From Phyllobacterium bourgognense (GTDB lineage: Bacteria > Pseudomonadota > Alphaproteobacteria > Rhizobiales > Rhizobiaceae), in contig NZ_QPJM01000010.1 in NCBI RefSeq assembly GCF_003337575.1, positions 1-64,000 on the forward strand: a DNA stretch of 64,000 nt, written 5' to 3'. How positions within the stretch are numbered: position 1 is the stretch's first letter; the number at the start of each line of letters is the position of its first letter. The translations under genes and the position numbers were made by a program. Below the pieces are notes generated by a model. It did no database searches, had not been told where the DNA came from, and saw only the letters and a program-made list of their open reading frames with translations. Below, in pieces: positions 36,888 through 46,199 of the stretch.

Positions 36888-37658
36888 ATGTCCAAACACA
36901 AAGTTCTTCTCGCCGGCGAGTCGTGGGTTTCCACCGCGACCCACATCAAGGGTTTCGATCAGTTCCCCACCGTCACTTACCACACCGGCGCCGACGAATT
37001 GCTGAAGGCGTTGAAGGACAGCGACTTCGACGTGAAATTCATGCCGGCGCACGAAGCGCAGCGCGATTTCCCTCAGACGATTGAAGCGCTGTCCGAATAT
37101 GAGGCGATCATTCTCTCCGATATCGGCGCCAATACACTGCTTCTGCATCCCGATACATGGATTCATTCGAAGACCACGCCGAACCGTCTTCGCCTGTTGC
37201 GCGACTATGTCCGCAATGGCGGTGCGCTGCTGATGTTTGGAGGCTACTACAGCTTCCAGGGTATCAATGGCGGTGCACGCTATCACAAGACGGCAGTTGA
37301 AGAGGTCCTGCCCGTTACTTGCCTTTCCGTCGATGACCGCATTGAGGTTCCCGAGGGGTTCGCCCCTGTCGTAACCGGTTCTGGCGACCATCCCATATTG
37401 CGAGGCCTCGGCACGAATTGGCCAATCCTGCTTGGTTATAACGAAGTCACCGTCAAGGACGGGGCGGAAGTCCTTGCAACCGTATCGACGGATTACGGGT
37501 CACAGCCTCTGCTCGTTACCGGCACCTATGGCAAGGGTCGCACGCTTGCCTGGACCTCAGATGTCGGACCGCATTGGCTCCCTTCTGATTTTATAGCGTG
37601 GAAAGGCTACAAGACCTTGTTCGAGCAGATGCTTGCCTGGGCAATTGCAAAAGATTGA
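36888..37658 (+). CDS. Glutamine amidotransferase-like protein (ThuA/DUF1355 type)
   Basis: A 256-residue class I glutamine amidotransferase-fold protein of the type annotated as cytoplasmic glutamine amidotransferase (PF07090-like). The fold elements VLLAGESWVS, EAIILSDIGANTLLL, GALLMFGGYYSFQG and GKGRTLAWTSDVGPHW are visible. The position of the usual nucleophile elbow reads GGYYSFQG, with no cysteine, so it may not be a glutaminase. It may act on a sugar-like ligand, as ThuA-related proteins do. It lies 30 bases after the phosphotriesterase gene with a good AAGGAG site. Confidence 0.8.
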   Translation: MSKHKVLLAGESWVSTATHIKGFDQFPTVTYHTGADELLKALKDSDFDVKFMPAHEAQRDFPQTIEALSEYEAIILSDIGANTLLLHPDTWIHSKTTPNRLRLLRDYVRNGGALLMFGGYYSFQGINGGARYHKTAVEEVLPVTCLSVDDRIEVPEGFAPVVTGSGDHPILRGLGTNWPILLGYNEVTVKDGAEVLATVSTDYGSQPLLVTGTYGKGRTLAWTSDVGPHWLPSDFIAWKGYKTLFEQMLAWAIAKD

Positions 37659-37669
37659 CCCAAACTGCA

Positions 37670-38923
37670 ATGAACACGAGGGCAAGGATCAATGGCGAAC
37701 GTCTCCTTCAAAGGCTGGATGAGTTTGCCGCTATTGGCGCAACCCCGGCGGGCGGTGTCAACCGCCGGGCACTGTCTCCCGAAGATCGGAGCGCCCGGAC
37801 TAAACTTGCAAATCTGGCTTTGGAGCGCGGCTTTGGCGTTTTCCAGGATCCGATGGCCAATTTGTTCATCCACCGCCCTGGGCTTTCCACCGACCTTCCG
37901 CCCTTCCTGATTGGCAGTCATCTCGACAGCCAGCCTATGGGCGGTCGCTTCGACGGCGCGCTTGGTACGTTGTCTGCCTTCGAAGTGCTCGAATCCCTGG
38001 AGGATGCCGATATCCAGACACCTAGAGCCGTGGAGGTGGTCGCCTGGACCAACGAGGAAGGCAGCCAATACGCGCCGGGCTGCATGGGCTCGATGGCCTT
38101 TGCCTCGGGTGCAATTCCGATCGAGTGGTATTCCGCCCATTCTCCAGACGGCAAGGTATTGGGTGAGGAACTTGCGGCGACCCTCGACGCCCTTCCGGAA
38201 GCGCTCAAGCGCCCGCTGGGAGGCCCGCTGTCCGGCTATCTTGAACTGCATATCGAACAGGGACCGTCGCTTGAGCGCGAGAACATCCCGATCGGTATAG
38301 TCCATGCGATTCAGGGCACGCGCTGGCTTGAGGTCGTGGTTACGGGCCAGACCGCTCATGCCGGGACCACTCAGCTCTCGTTCCGCCGTGATCCGCTCGT
38401 GGCCGTCACCGAAGCGCTACAGGAGCTTTACAATTCCGTCATGCCCAATGATGAGCGGGCCCGGTTGACCATTGGGCGCATTTCGGTGGAGCCGGCTTCG
38501 ATCAACGCCATTCCCGGCAAGGTGTCCTTCAGTGTCGACCTGCGCCATCCGGACGCTGCCGAACTGGCGCGGCTGGAGGACCATGTTCGCGTAACCTGCG
38601 AAGAAAAGGCGGCGGCGTTCGGGTGTGCAGTGACCATCCGCCGAACGTTCGATATGCCACCGGCGCAATTTTCTCCGCTGCTATTGCAAGCTGTCGATCG
38701 GGCGGCAACGGGTCTCGGTGTCGCCTCGAAGCCAATGGTATCGGGCGCGTTCCATGACGCACTTTTCCTTGCGCGGGTCACCGATGCTGCCATGATCTTC
38801 GTGCCTTGCCGCGATGGTCTCAGCCACAATGAAGCAGAATACGTCAAGCCCGAACACTCCAAAATGGGCGCACAGGTTTTGCTGGAATCGACTCTCGCAG
38901 CGCTTCAGATGGCTATGAAATAG
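37670..38923 (+). CDS. M20-family carbamoylase/amidohydrolase
   Basis: A 417-residue Zn-dependent amidohydrolase of the hydantoinase/carbamoylase group (allantoate amidohydrolase, beta-ureidopropionase, N-carbamoyl-L-amino acid hydrolase). Metal and active-site motifs are GSHLDSQPMGGRFDGALG (about 82-99), TNEEGSQYAPGCMGS, ELHIEQGPSLE and SGAFHDALFLA. The internal dimerisation domain carries VTGQTAHAGTTQLSFRRD. It cleaves an N-carbamoyl or ureido bond and releases ammonia and CO2. It begins 12 bases after the previous stop and closes the operon, pointing to a nitrogen-containing substrate. Confidence 0.9.
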   Translation: MNTRARINGERLLQRLDEFAAIGATPAGGVNRRALSPEDRSARTKLANLALERGFGVFQDPMANLFIHRPGLSTDLPPFLIGSHLDSQPMGGRFDGALGTLSAFEVLESLEDADIQTPRAVEVVAWTNEEGSQYAPGCMGSMAFASGAIPIEWYSAHSPDGKVLGEELAATLDALPEALKRPLGGPLSGYLELHIEQGPSLERENIPIGIVHAIQGTRWLEVVVTGQTAHAGTTQLSFRRDPLVAVTEALQELYNSVMPNDERARLTIGRISVEPASINAIPGKVSFSVDLRHPDAAELARLEDHVRVTCEEKAAAFGCAVTIRRTFDMPPAQFSPLLLQAVDRAATGLGVASKPMVSGAFHDALFLARVTDAAMIFVPCRDGLSHNEAEYVKPEHSKMGAQVLLESTLAALQMAMK

Positions 38924-39112
38924 CCTGTATTCGCGCGCTCCGCTGGATGTATTGCGGCGGCTGCCCGAAAGCTCGCAGAAATGCGCGGCGCGCAGGACTC
39001 GCGCGCGCCACAATCTGAAAAAGCTACGAATCGTGCCAACGCCTTGACACATTAGACGTATATTCGCTGTCGACCTGTCCTCTGATGATAAAACCAACTC
39101 TCCGGGCCAACG

Positions 39113-40906
39113 ATGTCTCGCAAACTGGCACTGCGCCGATTGGGCGTGTTCTCCATATTTCTTGCACCAAGCCGTCTGCGGGCATTTGCCCGCAGCACCG
39201 AACTCGGCCTCGTTCTTGCGGCAGCGGCTGTCGGCATCGTGTCGGGCTTCACCGTCACCGCAATGAGTTTCATCGCACAACAGATGCACGAGCTGATTTT
39301 CGGGTTGAACGAAGGCGAACGGCTCTCGTCGGTCATTACGAATGACCTCATCCTTTTGCTCATCGCACCTGTGACGGGCGGCGCCATTTTGGGATTGTTG
39401 CTGCTTATCCTCAATCGTTACCGCAAACGACCCATGGTCGACCCCATCGAGGCAAACGCACTGCACGGCGGACGTCTTTCACTCAATGACAGCCTCATCA
39501 TTACTGCGCAAAACCTCATATCCAACGGATTCGGTGCATCGGTCGGTCTCGAAGCCGGCTACACCCAACTCGCATCGGGCCTTGCTTCGAAGATTGGCCT
39601 CTCCCTGCGATTGCGTCGCTCGGACCTGCGCATCCTCGTCGGCTGTGGCGCAGCCGGTGCGATTGCGGCTGCGTTCAACGCCCCGCTAACCGGTTCATTC
39701 TACGCCTTCGAGTTGATCATCGGCTCCTATACGATCCTTAGTCTCGCGCCAGTTGTCGTTTCTGCGCTTGTCGCCACAATTATTGCGCGGATGCTCGCTG
39801 GCGATAATTTTATCATCGATATCGGCAATTTCGGCACAGTAGTCCCAGCAGATTATATCCCGGCTCTGCTTCTCGGTGTCTTCTGCGCACTGGCCGGCAT
39901 CCTTCTCATGAAGGGGGTTGCGTTTATCGAGCAGATCGCGCGAAAGAGCTTTATTCCCGGACCGATCCGGCCATTGTTTGGGGGTGCAGTCATAGGCCTT
40001 TTGGCGCTGATTTCACCGCAGGTCCTTTCCGGCGGTCATGGCGCGCTGCACCTCAATCTCGATAACACAACTCCGATTGCGGCTTTAATTGGCGTGCTGC
40101 TGCTCAAGGCGTTTGCCTCGGCGATTTCCATCGGTTCGGGTTTCCGCGGCGGCCTGTTTTTCGGCTCGCTGTTCATGGGCGCATTACTGGGCAAGCTCTT
40201 TGCCTACTCGGCACCCTACGTCTTCGCCCATGCGACGTTGACACCAGTTATCTATGCCGTTGTCGGCATGAGTGCGCTGGCCGTTTCGGTCATCGGCGGA
40301 CCCATGACCATGACGTTCCTTGCCCTCGAGATCACGGGCGATTTTCCGATAACGGTGTTGGTCCTTGCGGCCGTGATTACCGCCTCGCTCACTGTACGCA
40401 ATCTGTTCGGCTATTCGTTCGCCACCTGGCGTTTCCACCTGAGGGGCGAAAGTATCAGAAGTGCACATGATGTGGGCTGGATTCGCAATCTGACCGTGGC
40501 CAAGCTTATGCGTGTCGATGTCCGAACGGCGCCGTCCAATCTTAGCATCGACGCGTTCCGCCGTGATTTCCCGCTTGGTTCAACTCAGCGCGTGATCATT
40601 GTCGACGATAACAACAAATATGCCGGCATGGTTCTGGTACCGGAGGCGCATTCGGGCGTGACCGAAAGCTCCGACGAAGGCCAATCGATCGCCGGCCTGA
40701 TCAAATACAAGAACGACTTCCTGCAACCACAAATGAACGCCAAACAAGCAGCCGCTATTTTTGACACGGCGGAAAGTGAAGAACTGGCGGTCGTCAGTGA
40801 TCTTGTCGAGCGACGCGTCATCGGCCTCCTCACCGAAAGCCATACGCTCCGCCGCTACAGCGAAGAACTGGACAGACAGCGGCGCGATGTTTCCGGAGAA
40901 ATCTAG
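39113..40906 (+). CDS. ClC-family chloride channel/antiporter with CBS region
   Basis: A 597-residue ClC protein with membrane domain (about 30-440) and a C-terminal cytoplasmic region resembling CBS domains (about 460-590). Selectivity motifs are altered: [12 protein letters not shown] replaces GREGPT, keeping the gating glutamate, and [20 protein letters not shown] replaces GxFxP. It moves Cl- or another anion, possibly coupled to protons. The 190 bases before it hold no gene or clear repeat. Its stop overlaps the convergent aldo/keto reductase in a CTAG tetranucleotide. Confidence 0.88.
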   Translation: MSRKLALRRLGVFSIFLAPSRLRAFARSTELGLVLAAAAVGIVSGFTVTAMSFIAQQMHELIFGLNEGERLSSVITNDLILLLIAPVTGGAILGLLLLILNRYRKRPMVDPIEANALHGGRLSLNDSLIITAQNLISNGFGASVGLEAGYTQLASGLASKIGLSLRLRRSDLRILVGCGAAGAIAAAFNAPLTGSFYAFELIIGSYTILSLAPVVVSALVATIIARMLAGDNFIIDIGNFGTVVPADYIPALLLGVFCALAGILLMKGVAFIEQIARKSFIPGPIRPLFGGAVIGLLALISPQVLSGGHGALHLNLDNTTPIAALIGVLLLKAFASAISIGSGFRGGLFFGSLFMGALLGKLFAYSAPYVFAHATLTPVIYAVVGMSALAVSVIGGPMTMTFLALEITGDFPITVLVLAAVITASLTVRNLFGYSFATWRFHLRGESIRSAHDVGWIRNLTVAKLMRVDVRTAPSNLSIDAFRRDFPLGSTQRVIIVDDNNKYAGMVLVPEAHSGVTESSDEGQSIAGLIKYKNDFLQPQMNAKQAAAIFDTAESEELAVVSDLVERRVIGLLTESHTLRRYSEELDRQRRDVSGEI

Positions 40907-41739
40907 AGCATCTCAAGCGGTCGTTTTCGTCGCGGTGGCGGGAAAGCTTCATCCAGAACAGCGAGTTGATCCGCCGTCAGTTTCACATCTACCGCGCGGC
41001 GATTCTCCCGTATGTGCTTGGACGTACTCGACTTTGGAATGGCGATGACACCGTCGTGGCTAAGAACGAAGGCCAATGCCACCGCGGCTGGAGTTGCCCC
41101 GCACTCCTTGGCAACACGTGCGAGTGCCGGATGATTGAGCATCCGCCCCTGCTCGATCGGCGAATAGGCCATTATCGGTATCTTGTGTTCCTGGCACCAG
41201 GGCAATAGCTCAAACTCGACACCGCGCCGGCTGAGATTGTAGAGCACCTGGTTGGTCGAAACGGCCTTTCCGCCGTCTATCGCCTGAAGCTCTTCCATAT
41301 CTTCCGTGTCGAAATTGCTGACACCCCAATGCCGGATTTTCCCGGCCTTGATCAGGTCTTCGAATCCAGCCACCGTTTCTTCAAGCGCGTAGCCACCGCG
41401 CCAGTGTAGGAGATAAAGGTCGATCGTTTCACATTTCAGTCGTTTGAGGCTGCGTTCGCAGGCAAGTGCGGCACCCCTTCGTGATGCATTTGATGGCAAA
41501 ACTTTGCTTACTAGAAACACCTCATCGCGTCTGTGTTCGATGGCTTCGGCGACCACTTCCTCTGCCCCGCCATTGCCATACATTTCCGCCGTATCGATCA
41601 GGCTCATGCCGAGATCGAGGCCAAGCCGCAATGCATCCGCTTCCTGATAGAACTGCCGTCTGTCCTCGCCCATGAACCATGTTCCCTGACCGAGCACCGG
41701 AACCATCTCACCTGAGGGAAGAGCCGTCTGCTTCATCAT
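40903..41739 (-). CDS. Aldo/keto reductase
   Basis: A 278-residue NADPH-dependent oxidoreductase of the AKR family. The catalytic tetrad Asp-Tyr-Lys-His is visible as [12 protein letters not shown] (Asp, Tyr), VSKVLPSN (Lys) and LYLLHWRGG (His). NADPH contacts occur in [14 protein letters not shown] near the C terminus. Substrate unknown. Its start overlaps the stop of the GFA-family gene upstream (ATGA), so the two are co-translated, perhaps in aldehyde detoxification. It is convergent with the ClC gene. Confidence 0.9.
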   Translation of the reverse strand: MMKQTALPSGEMVPVLGQGTWFMGEDRRQFYQEADALRLGLDLGMSLIDTAEMYGNGGAEEVVAEAIEHRRDEVFLVSKVLPSNASRRGAALACERSLKRLKCETIDLYLLHWRGGYALEETVAGFEDLIKAGKIRHWGVSNFDTEDMEELQAIDGGKAVSTNQVLYNLSRRGVEFELLPWCQEHKIPIMAYSPIEQGRMLNHPALARVAKECGATPAAVALAFVLSHDGVIAIPKSSTSKHIRENRRAVDVKLTADQLAVLDEAFPPPRRKRPLEML

Positions 41740-42236
41740 ATTTCACCTTGCATCGCCGTTGTGAAACGCGCTTTGGCTTCAGCACTCCAGACCTTTTCCG
41801 CATCGTAGTTGCCTTCGAAGGCCGGAACATCCGCCGGCAACGCGACCCATGAATGCTTGGTTGTTGTGAAACAATGAATATCGGGAGATAGCTTTGAAGC
41901 GTCGTCCAGCGTGCCAACGTAAACAAGCGCGAAAGTCTCACCGAGCTGGGAATGATTGGCCCATAGCGGTACGGAACAGCGCGGGCAGCGATGGATCATC
42001 TGGCCGGCTGGCAATGCCGAGGCCGTGTGAATCGCATCAGGCTTGCCCTCACCGGTGAGTATAACGCGGTCCGCTTCGATCATGGCGTTGACCGCGAAAG
42101 CCGAACCCGACATCCGCTGGCAATAACGGCAGTGGCAGCCGTGAACAACGATCGGCGCAGTTTCCATGCGGTAGCGTACATGGCCGCAAACGCAACCCCC
42201 GGTCAGGCCGCCCGAGACATCCGAATCTGTCGCCAT
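41736..42236 (-). CDS. GFA-family zinc protein (glutathione-formaldehyde type)
   Basis: A 166-residue GFA-fold protein. Cysteine ligands for two zinc sites are in [10 protein letters not shown] (about 14-23), [13 protein letters not shown] (about 32-44) and CPRCSVPLW (about 85-93). The family name comes from glutathione-dependent formaldehyde-activating enzyme, but most members have unproven function. It is the first gene of a two-gene unit with the aldo/keto reductase. The upstream gap of 216 bases to the TRAP genes holds no clear repeat. Confidence 0.87.
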   Translation of the reverse strand: MATDSDVSGGLTGGCVCGHVRYRMETAPIVVHGCHCRYCQRMSGSAFAVNAMIEADRVILTGEGKPDAIHTASALPAGQMIHRCPRCSVPLWANHSQLGETFALVYVGTLDDASKLSPDIHCFTTTKHSWVALPADVPAFEGNYDAEKVWSAEAKARFTTAMQGEI

Positions 42237-42452
42237 TGATGTTCCTCCTTGCCTCCCGATGATTGCGCAATTGGATCAGGAAGTGAAGGCTCCGGATCGC
42301 GGTCTCCTGCCTTCATTCGGTGAAATTGACGAAACCTGCGCCATTGCAACGTTCGATTCCTTGGGTTAACTCTGTCAACCCGCAAGGCCGGCTGCAAACT
42401 CGAACAAGAGGTGCCGACTTGCCAGAAAGGTGTGAATGGGAGGGGACACTGC

Positions 42453-43061
42453 ATGTCACGATGGCTGGCCATCACGGGCTGGATCGATGAATTCAATCGT
42501 CGCATAGCGATTGTTGCAATCTATTTTGTCTTGTTTGCATCGTTGGTTTGCGCCTTCAACGCGCTCCTGCGATACAGCATCGGCACGATGATCTGGCTGG
42601 ACCACAATGTCGGGGTTGGCGGCCTGTTTCGCGGCATCCTTGCCGTTTACGGCCGCAATTCAAATTCGCTTTCAGAACTGCAGTGGTATCTCTTCGCCGG
42701 CATGGTCATGCTGGGCGGTGCCTGGACATTGAAATTGAATGAGCACGTGCGCGTCGACCTCGTTTACGGCTCCGTCAGCGAAAGAACAAGGACGTGGATT
42801 GATTTGCTTGGCGGCCTGTTTTTCCTGCTGCCGATATGTTGCCTGATGATTTATTTCACGTGGCCCTGGTTCGTCCTGTCATGGGTAACCAATGAAGGAT
42901 CGTCCAACTCCGGCGGTCTTCCGCTCTGGCCCGTCAAGTTAAGCCTTCCCGTGGGCTTCGCACTGGTGGGTCTGCAGGGCATTTCAGAACTCATCAAATG
43001 CTATCTCGCCCTCACCACTGATTATGTTCGCGAATTTGCCTACGAGAAACCCGTTCAATGA
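42453..43061 (+). CDS. TRAP transporter small permease (DctQ)
   Basis: A 202-residue small subunit of a tripartite ATP-independent periplasmic transporter, with four main helices (about 20-40, 85-103, 128-150, 168-190) and a long periplasmic insert between the first two. The start ATG at 42453 follows GGGAGGGG. It overlaps the DctM gene by four bases. It is longer than the usual 160-180 residues, as seen in the group linked to chloroaromatic or mannitol-type transport. No DctP binding protein is next to it in this window. Confidence 0.85.
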   Translation: MSRWLAITGWIDEFNRRIAIVAIYFVLFASLVCAFNALLRYSIGTMIWLDHNVGVGGLFRGILAVYGRNSNSLSELQWYLFAGMVMLGGAWTLKLNEHVRVDLVYGSVSERTRTWIDLLGGLFFLLPICCLMIYFTWPWFVLSWVTNEGSSNSGGLPLWPVKLSLPVGFALVGLQGISELIKCYLALTTDYVREFAYEKPVQ

Positions 43062-44500
43062 TGACATTCTTTGCTGATAATCTTGCCCCGTTGATGTTCT
43101 TCGGGCTGATCATCTTTATGGTGATCGGCTATCCCGCAGCATTTTCCCTCGCCGCAGTCGGGCTTTTCTTCGGCTTTATTGGCATCGAAATGGGCGAAAT
43201 CAGCCCGGACTTCCTGGGTAATCTCACCTACCAGATGTTTTCGGTCCTCTCCAACGAGTTGCTGTTGGCCATCCCGTTTTTCACGTTTATGGGCGTCATC
43301 CTTGAACGGTGCGGCCTCGCCGAAGACCTGCTTGAAGGGTTCGGCCAGCTGTTCGGTGGCGTTCGCGGCGGCCTTTCCTACGCGGTCATCCTCGTCGGCG
43401 CCATTCTTGGCGCAATCACGGGAACCGTCGCAGCCTCGGTGATCGCCATGGGACTCATTTCGCTGCCGGTGATGGCGAAATACGGCTACAATATCCGCCA
43501 CGCCACCGGCGTCATCGCGGCTTCCGGCACGATCACCCAACTTATTCCGCCATCGCTTGTGCTCATCGTCCTTGCCGATCAGCTTGGCAAGTCGCCGGGT
43601 GATATGTATATCGGCGCGACCGGAGCGAGCATCGTTCAGGTGCTGCTGTTCGCGGGCTGGGTGTTCGTGCTCAGTATCATCAGGCCGGATCACGTTCCCG
43701 CGCTTCCACCGGAAGCGCGCACCCTCCGAGGCTGGCCGCTACTGGCACGCTGCGCTCGCGGCATGATTCCCTCGCTTGCTCTCATCTTCATCGTGCTCGG
43801 CACGATCTTCATGGGCCTTGCCACACCGACGGAAGCCGGAGCGATGGGGGTTGTCGGTGCCATGTTTATTGCCTGGCTGAACCGCCGCCTGACCTGGAAG
43901 CTCGTCTATCAGGCGATGGATATGACGATGCGCCTCACCGCCATGGTCGTATTTATTCTGCTCGGCGCGCGCGTGTTCAGTCTGGTATTTCAGGGCGTCG
44001 GCGGCGGTCACTGGATTGAAACCATGCTGACCTCCCTGCCGGGAGGCGTCGTCGGCTTTCTGATCTTCGTCAATATCTTCATATTTATCCTCGCCTTCTT
44101 CCTCGATTTTTTCGAAATCGCGTTCATCGTCATTCCACTGCTTGCGCCGGCGGCAAGCGCACTGGGCATCGACCTCATCTGGTTCGGTGTCATGATCTGC
44201 GCCAATATGCAGACAAGTTTCATGCATCCGCCCTTTGGCTTCGCGCTGTTTTATCTCAGGGGCATCGCGCCAAAATCGATCAAGACCAGCGATATCTACA
44301 TGGGTGCAATCCCATGGCTTGTGCTGCAGCTGATCCTCGTGGGTTTACTTATCGCATTTCCGGGGATGGTTACCTATTTCCTCGACTCAACCGCGGCAGT
44401 TGACCTGCAGAATATCCAGTTGAATTTGCCGACCGCTCCGGGCAACGACCTTGGTAATCCGCCGTCGTTCGATCTTGGGCAGCCGCCGTCATTCAAGTGA
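43058..44500 (+). CDS. TRAP transporter large permease (DctM)
   Basis: A 480-residue large subunit with about 12 helices of the DctM/ion-transporter type, including the GAITGTVAASVIAMGLISLPVM region (about 127-148) and GTITQLIPPSLVLIVLADQLG (about 166-186). It uses a sodium or proton gradient with DctQ and a binding protein to take up an organic acid. The C-terminal 20 residues contain a short tandem repeat (LGNPPSF, LGQPPSF). The upstream overlap with DctQ shows co-translation. Substrate is unknown, and the binding protein gene is absent here. Confidence 0.9.
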   Translation: MMTFFADNLAPLMFFGLIIFMVIGYPAAFSLAAVGLFFGFIGIEMGEISPDFLGNLTYQMFSVLSNELLLAIPFFTFMGVILERCGLAEDLLEGFGQLFGGVRGGLSYAVILVGAILGAITGTVAASVIAMGLISLPVMAKYGYNIRHATGVIAASGTITQLIPPSLVLIVLADQLGKSPGDMYIGATGASIVQVLLFAGWVFVLSIIRPDHVPALPPEARTLRGWPLLARCARGMIPSLALIFIVLGTIFMGLATPTEAGAMGVVGAMFIAWLNRRLTWKLVYQAMDMTMRLTAMVVFILLGARVFSLVFQGVGGGHWIETMLTSLPGGVVGFLIFVNIFIFILAFFLDFFEIAFIVIPLLAPAASALGIDLIWFGVMICANMQTSFMHPPFGFALFYLRGIAPKSIKTSDIYMGAIPWLVLQLILVGLLIAFPGMVTYFLDSTAAVDLQNIQLNLPTAPGNDLGNPPSFDLGQPPSFK

Positions 44501-44506
44501 CCGGTC

Positions 44507-44529
44507 GCGGCCGGCATCAGGTCGGCCGC
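44507..44529 (+). terminator. Possible terminator after DctM
   Basis: A GC-rich dyad (GCGGCCG / CGGCCGC, loop 9) begins 7 bases after the dctM stop. No T run follows, so it is either a Rho-assisted site or simply a stabilising hairpin. Confidence 0.35.
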
Positions 44530-44653
44530 GCTAGAGTTGGGACCCATTCGAGCCTTATAACTTCTTGATATCTTTACTCTGAACCCGCAATGGAATTCAT
44601 ATCGGCGGACATGGTATTTCTTTCGTGTACCCAAATCATTGGAGTGCATGGAA

Positions 44654-44812
44654 ATGACCATATCGATGAATACTGTAGAACTAGATCACACTAAACCAAC
44701 GAACCTTACCGCAAAGCACAGCCAGAGGCTAGTAACGCTGCTGGTGCTCACTACTCTATTGGCAGGGGCCGCCGGTTTGAGACTTGCCGTCGCACTCGGT
44801 GTCTCTCTCTGA
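44654..44812 (+). CDS. Small membrane ORF, 52 aa
   Basis: A 52-residue ORF (44654-44812) with a charged N-terminal half (VELDHTKPTNLTAKHSQRL) and one long hydrophobic helix (LVTLLVLTTLLAGAAGLRLAVALGVSL). GGAG lies ten bases upstream of the ATG. It is too short for most automatic callers. It ends 85 bases before the DapA-like start, between it and the TRAP unit, and could be a membrane accessory peptide or stress peptide. Whether it is translated is unproven; compositional signal is fair but not decisive. Confidence 0.4.
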   Translation: MTISMNTVELDHTKPTNLTAKHSQRLVTLLVLTTLLAGAAGLRLAVALGVSL

Positions 44813-44896
44813 ATGAGGCGGGTGAACCATTCCGTCGCCGGCAGCTTTCCGGCGTTCGGGGCGGGTCTGCAGATAGATCGTAATAAGAGGAAATCC

Positions 44897-45877
44897 ATGA
44901 CTACGAACAGCAAAGACGACCCTTCACGATTGAAGGGCGTGATGACCGCACTCGTCACGCCCTTCCAGAATGGCGTCATCGATTATGATGCCCTCTCCAC
45001 CTTGTCGGAGTGGCATATACAATGCGGCATCGATGCCCTCGTCCCCTGCGGGACCACCGGTGAAGCTCCTACCCTTGCGTGGGATGAGCGACTGAAGATC
45101 ATCAGAACCTGTGTGCGAACTTCACGCGGACGCGTGCCGGTCATTGCCGGTACAGGCACCAACAGCACTGAACTGACTATTGCGCATACGTCCGCGGCCC
45201 AGTGCTGCGGCGCCGACGCTGCCCTCATTGTCACGCCCTATTATAACAAGCCGAGCCAGGAGGGCATCGTGCGTCACTTCGAGGCGATCGCGCAGAGCAC
45301 CAACCTGCCGATCATCGTCTACAACGTGCCATCCAGGACAGGCGTCGACATTACGATGCACACTCTCGACAGACTTGCCCAGATTCCTTCGATCGTCGGT
45401 ATCAAAGACGCGACGGGAGAGGTCAAGCGCGTCGAATATATTCGCACGATATTCCATGACCGCTTCATACTGCTGTCCGGCCACGATGAGACGGCATATG
45501 CATTTAATCTGCTGGGTGGCGACGGGATGATCTCGGTCATCGCCAACGTGCTGCCGCACGTTTTCGTCGCCCTGCACGATGCCTGCAAAGCCGGTGACTG
45601 GGCCACAGCCCGATACATTCAGCAAAGAATGCAGCCTGTCTTCAAGGCTTTTGACCTCGATACAAATCCATGCCCGGTAAAGTATGCGCTCAGGCATCGC
45701 CGTGGCATGAGTGACGAAGTTCGCCTGCCGCTCGTGCCTGTTTCCGTCGAAACAGCGGGCGATATCCGATCGGCCTTGGATCACCTGGGCGGAACAGACG
45801 ATGGCGCCAGCGCGATCTTCAAGCAAGTCGAGACGCCTTCCGACGCTCAGGCCGCACCGCTCGTCTGGCGCGTCTAG
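44897..45877 (+). CDS. DapA-family dihydrodipicolinate synthase/lyase paralogue
   Basis: A 326-residue class I aldolase of the DapA/NanA superfamily. Schiff-base Lys170 is in VGIKDATGE, with Tyr142 in VYNVPSRTGVD and the pyruvate-binding CGTTGEAPTL (51-60). It condenses or cleaves a 2-keto acid with an aldehyde. The CGTTGE signature favours dihydrodipicolinate synthase chemistry, but a position away from lysine genes, beside a TRAP transporter, suggests a catabolic lyase paralogue. A C-terminal extension of about 30 residues goes beyond E. coli DapA. The start at 44897 has AAGAGGAAATCC upstream. Confidence 0.85.
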   Translation: MTTNSKDDPSRLKGVMTALVTPFQNGVIDYDALSTLSEWHIQCGIDALVPCGTTGEAPTLAWDERLKIIRTCVRTSRGRVPVIAGTGTNSTELTIAHTSAAQCCGADAALIVTPYYNKPSQEGIVRHFEAIAQSTNLPIIVYNVPSRTGVDITMHTLDRLAQIPSIVGIKDATGEVKRVEYIRTIFHDRFILLSGHDETAYAFNLLGGDGMISVIANVLPHVFVALHDACKAGDWATARYIQQRMQPVFKAFDLDTNPCPVKYALRHRRGMSDEVRLPLVPVSVETAGDIRSALDHLGGTDDGASAIFKQVETPSDAQAAPLVWRV

Positions 45878-45932
45878 TACGAATACGCAACTCAACAAAA
45901 TCAATCGCTTCAAGCCGGAAAAGTGAGAAATC

Positions 45933-46196
45933 ATGGCATATGTTGTAAAAAAACACGACAACTCGAACAATTGTTACCGCTTTCTTGTCGGTCGCAACAT
46001 TGACGGCCGCTGGATCGTCTGTGACAGGCAGCGTCTGGTCGGCGGTCTTTTTGCGGACAAGCAATCGGCCGTACATTTTGCCGTTGCGCAAAGCGAGCAC
46101 CAGCTGGGTGCGGTCTGGTGCGCCGAGGACGATGATTGCCTGCTCGCGGATCCCTGGCAGGACCTGTCCGACCGGTCCCACCGTAAACGCGCCTGA
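45933..46196 (+). CDS. Hypothetical protein, 87 aa
   Basis: An 87-residue soluble protein of unknown function, with a central hydrophobic strand-like pattern (GGLFADKQSAVHFAVAQSE) and several aromatic and Cys residues. The fold resembles short DUF2188-like beta-alpha proteins, but that is a guess. A good ribosome site (GAAAAGTGAG) precedes the ATG. It sits 55 bases after dapA-like and its stop lies three bases from the convergent EIIA-Ntr-like gene. Confidence 0.6.
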   Translation: MAYVVKKHDNSNNCYRFLVGRNIDGRWIVCDRQRLVGGLFADKQSAVHFAVAQSEHQLGAVWCAEDDDCLLADPWQDLSDRSHRKRA

Positions 46197-46199
46197 GCG

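Noticed and set aside
43058-44500. Possible error in DctM suggested by the odd repeated C terminus
   Set aside because: The frame is intact to a single stop codon and the repeat is in the reading frame, so it looks like a genuine tail.
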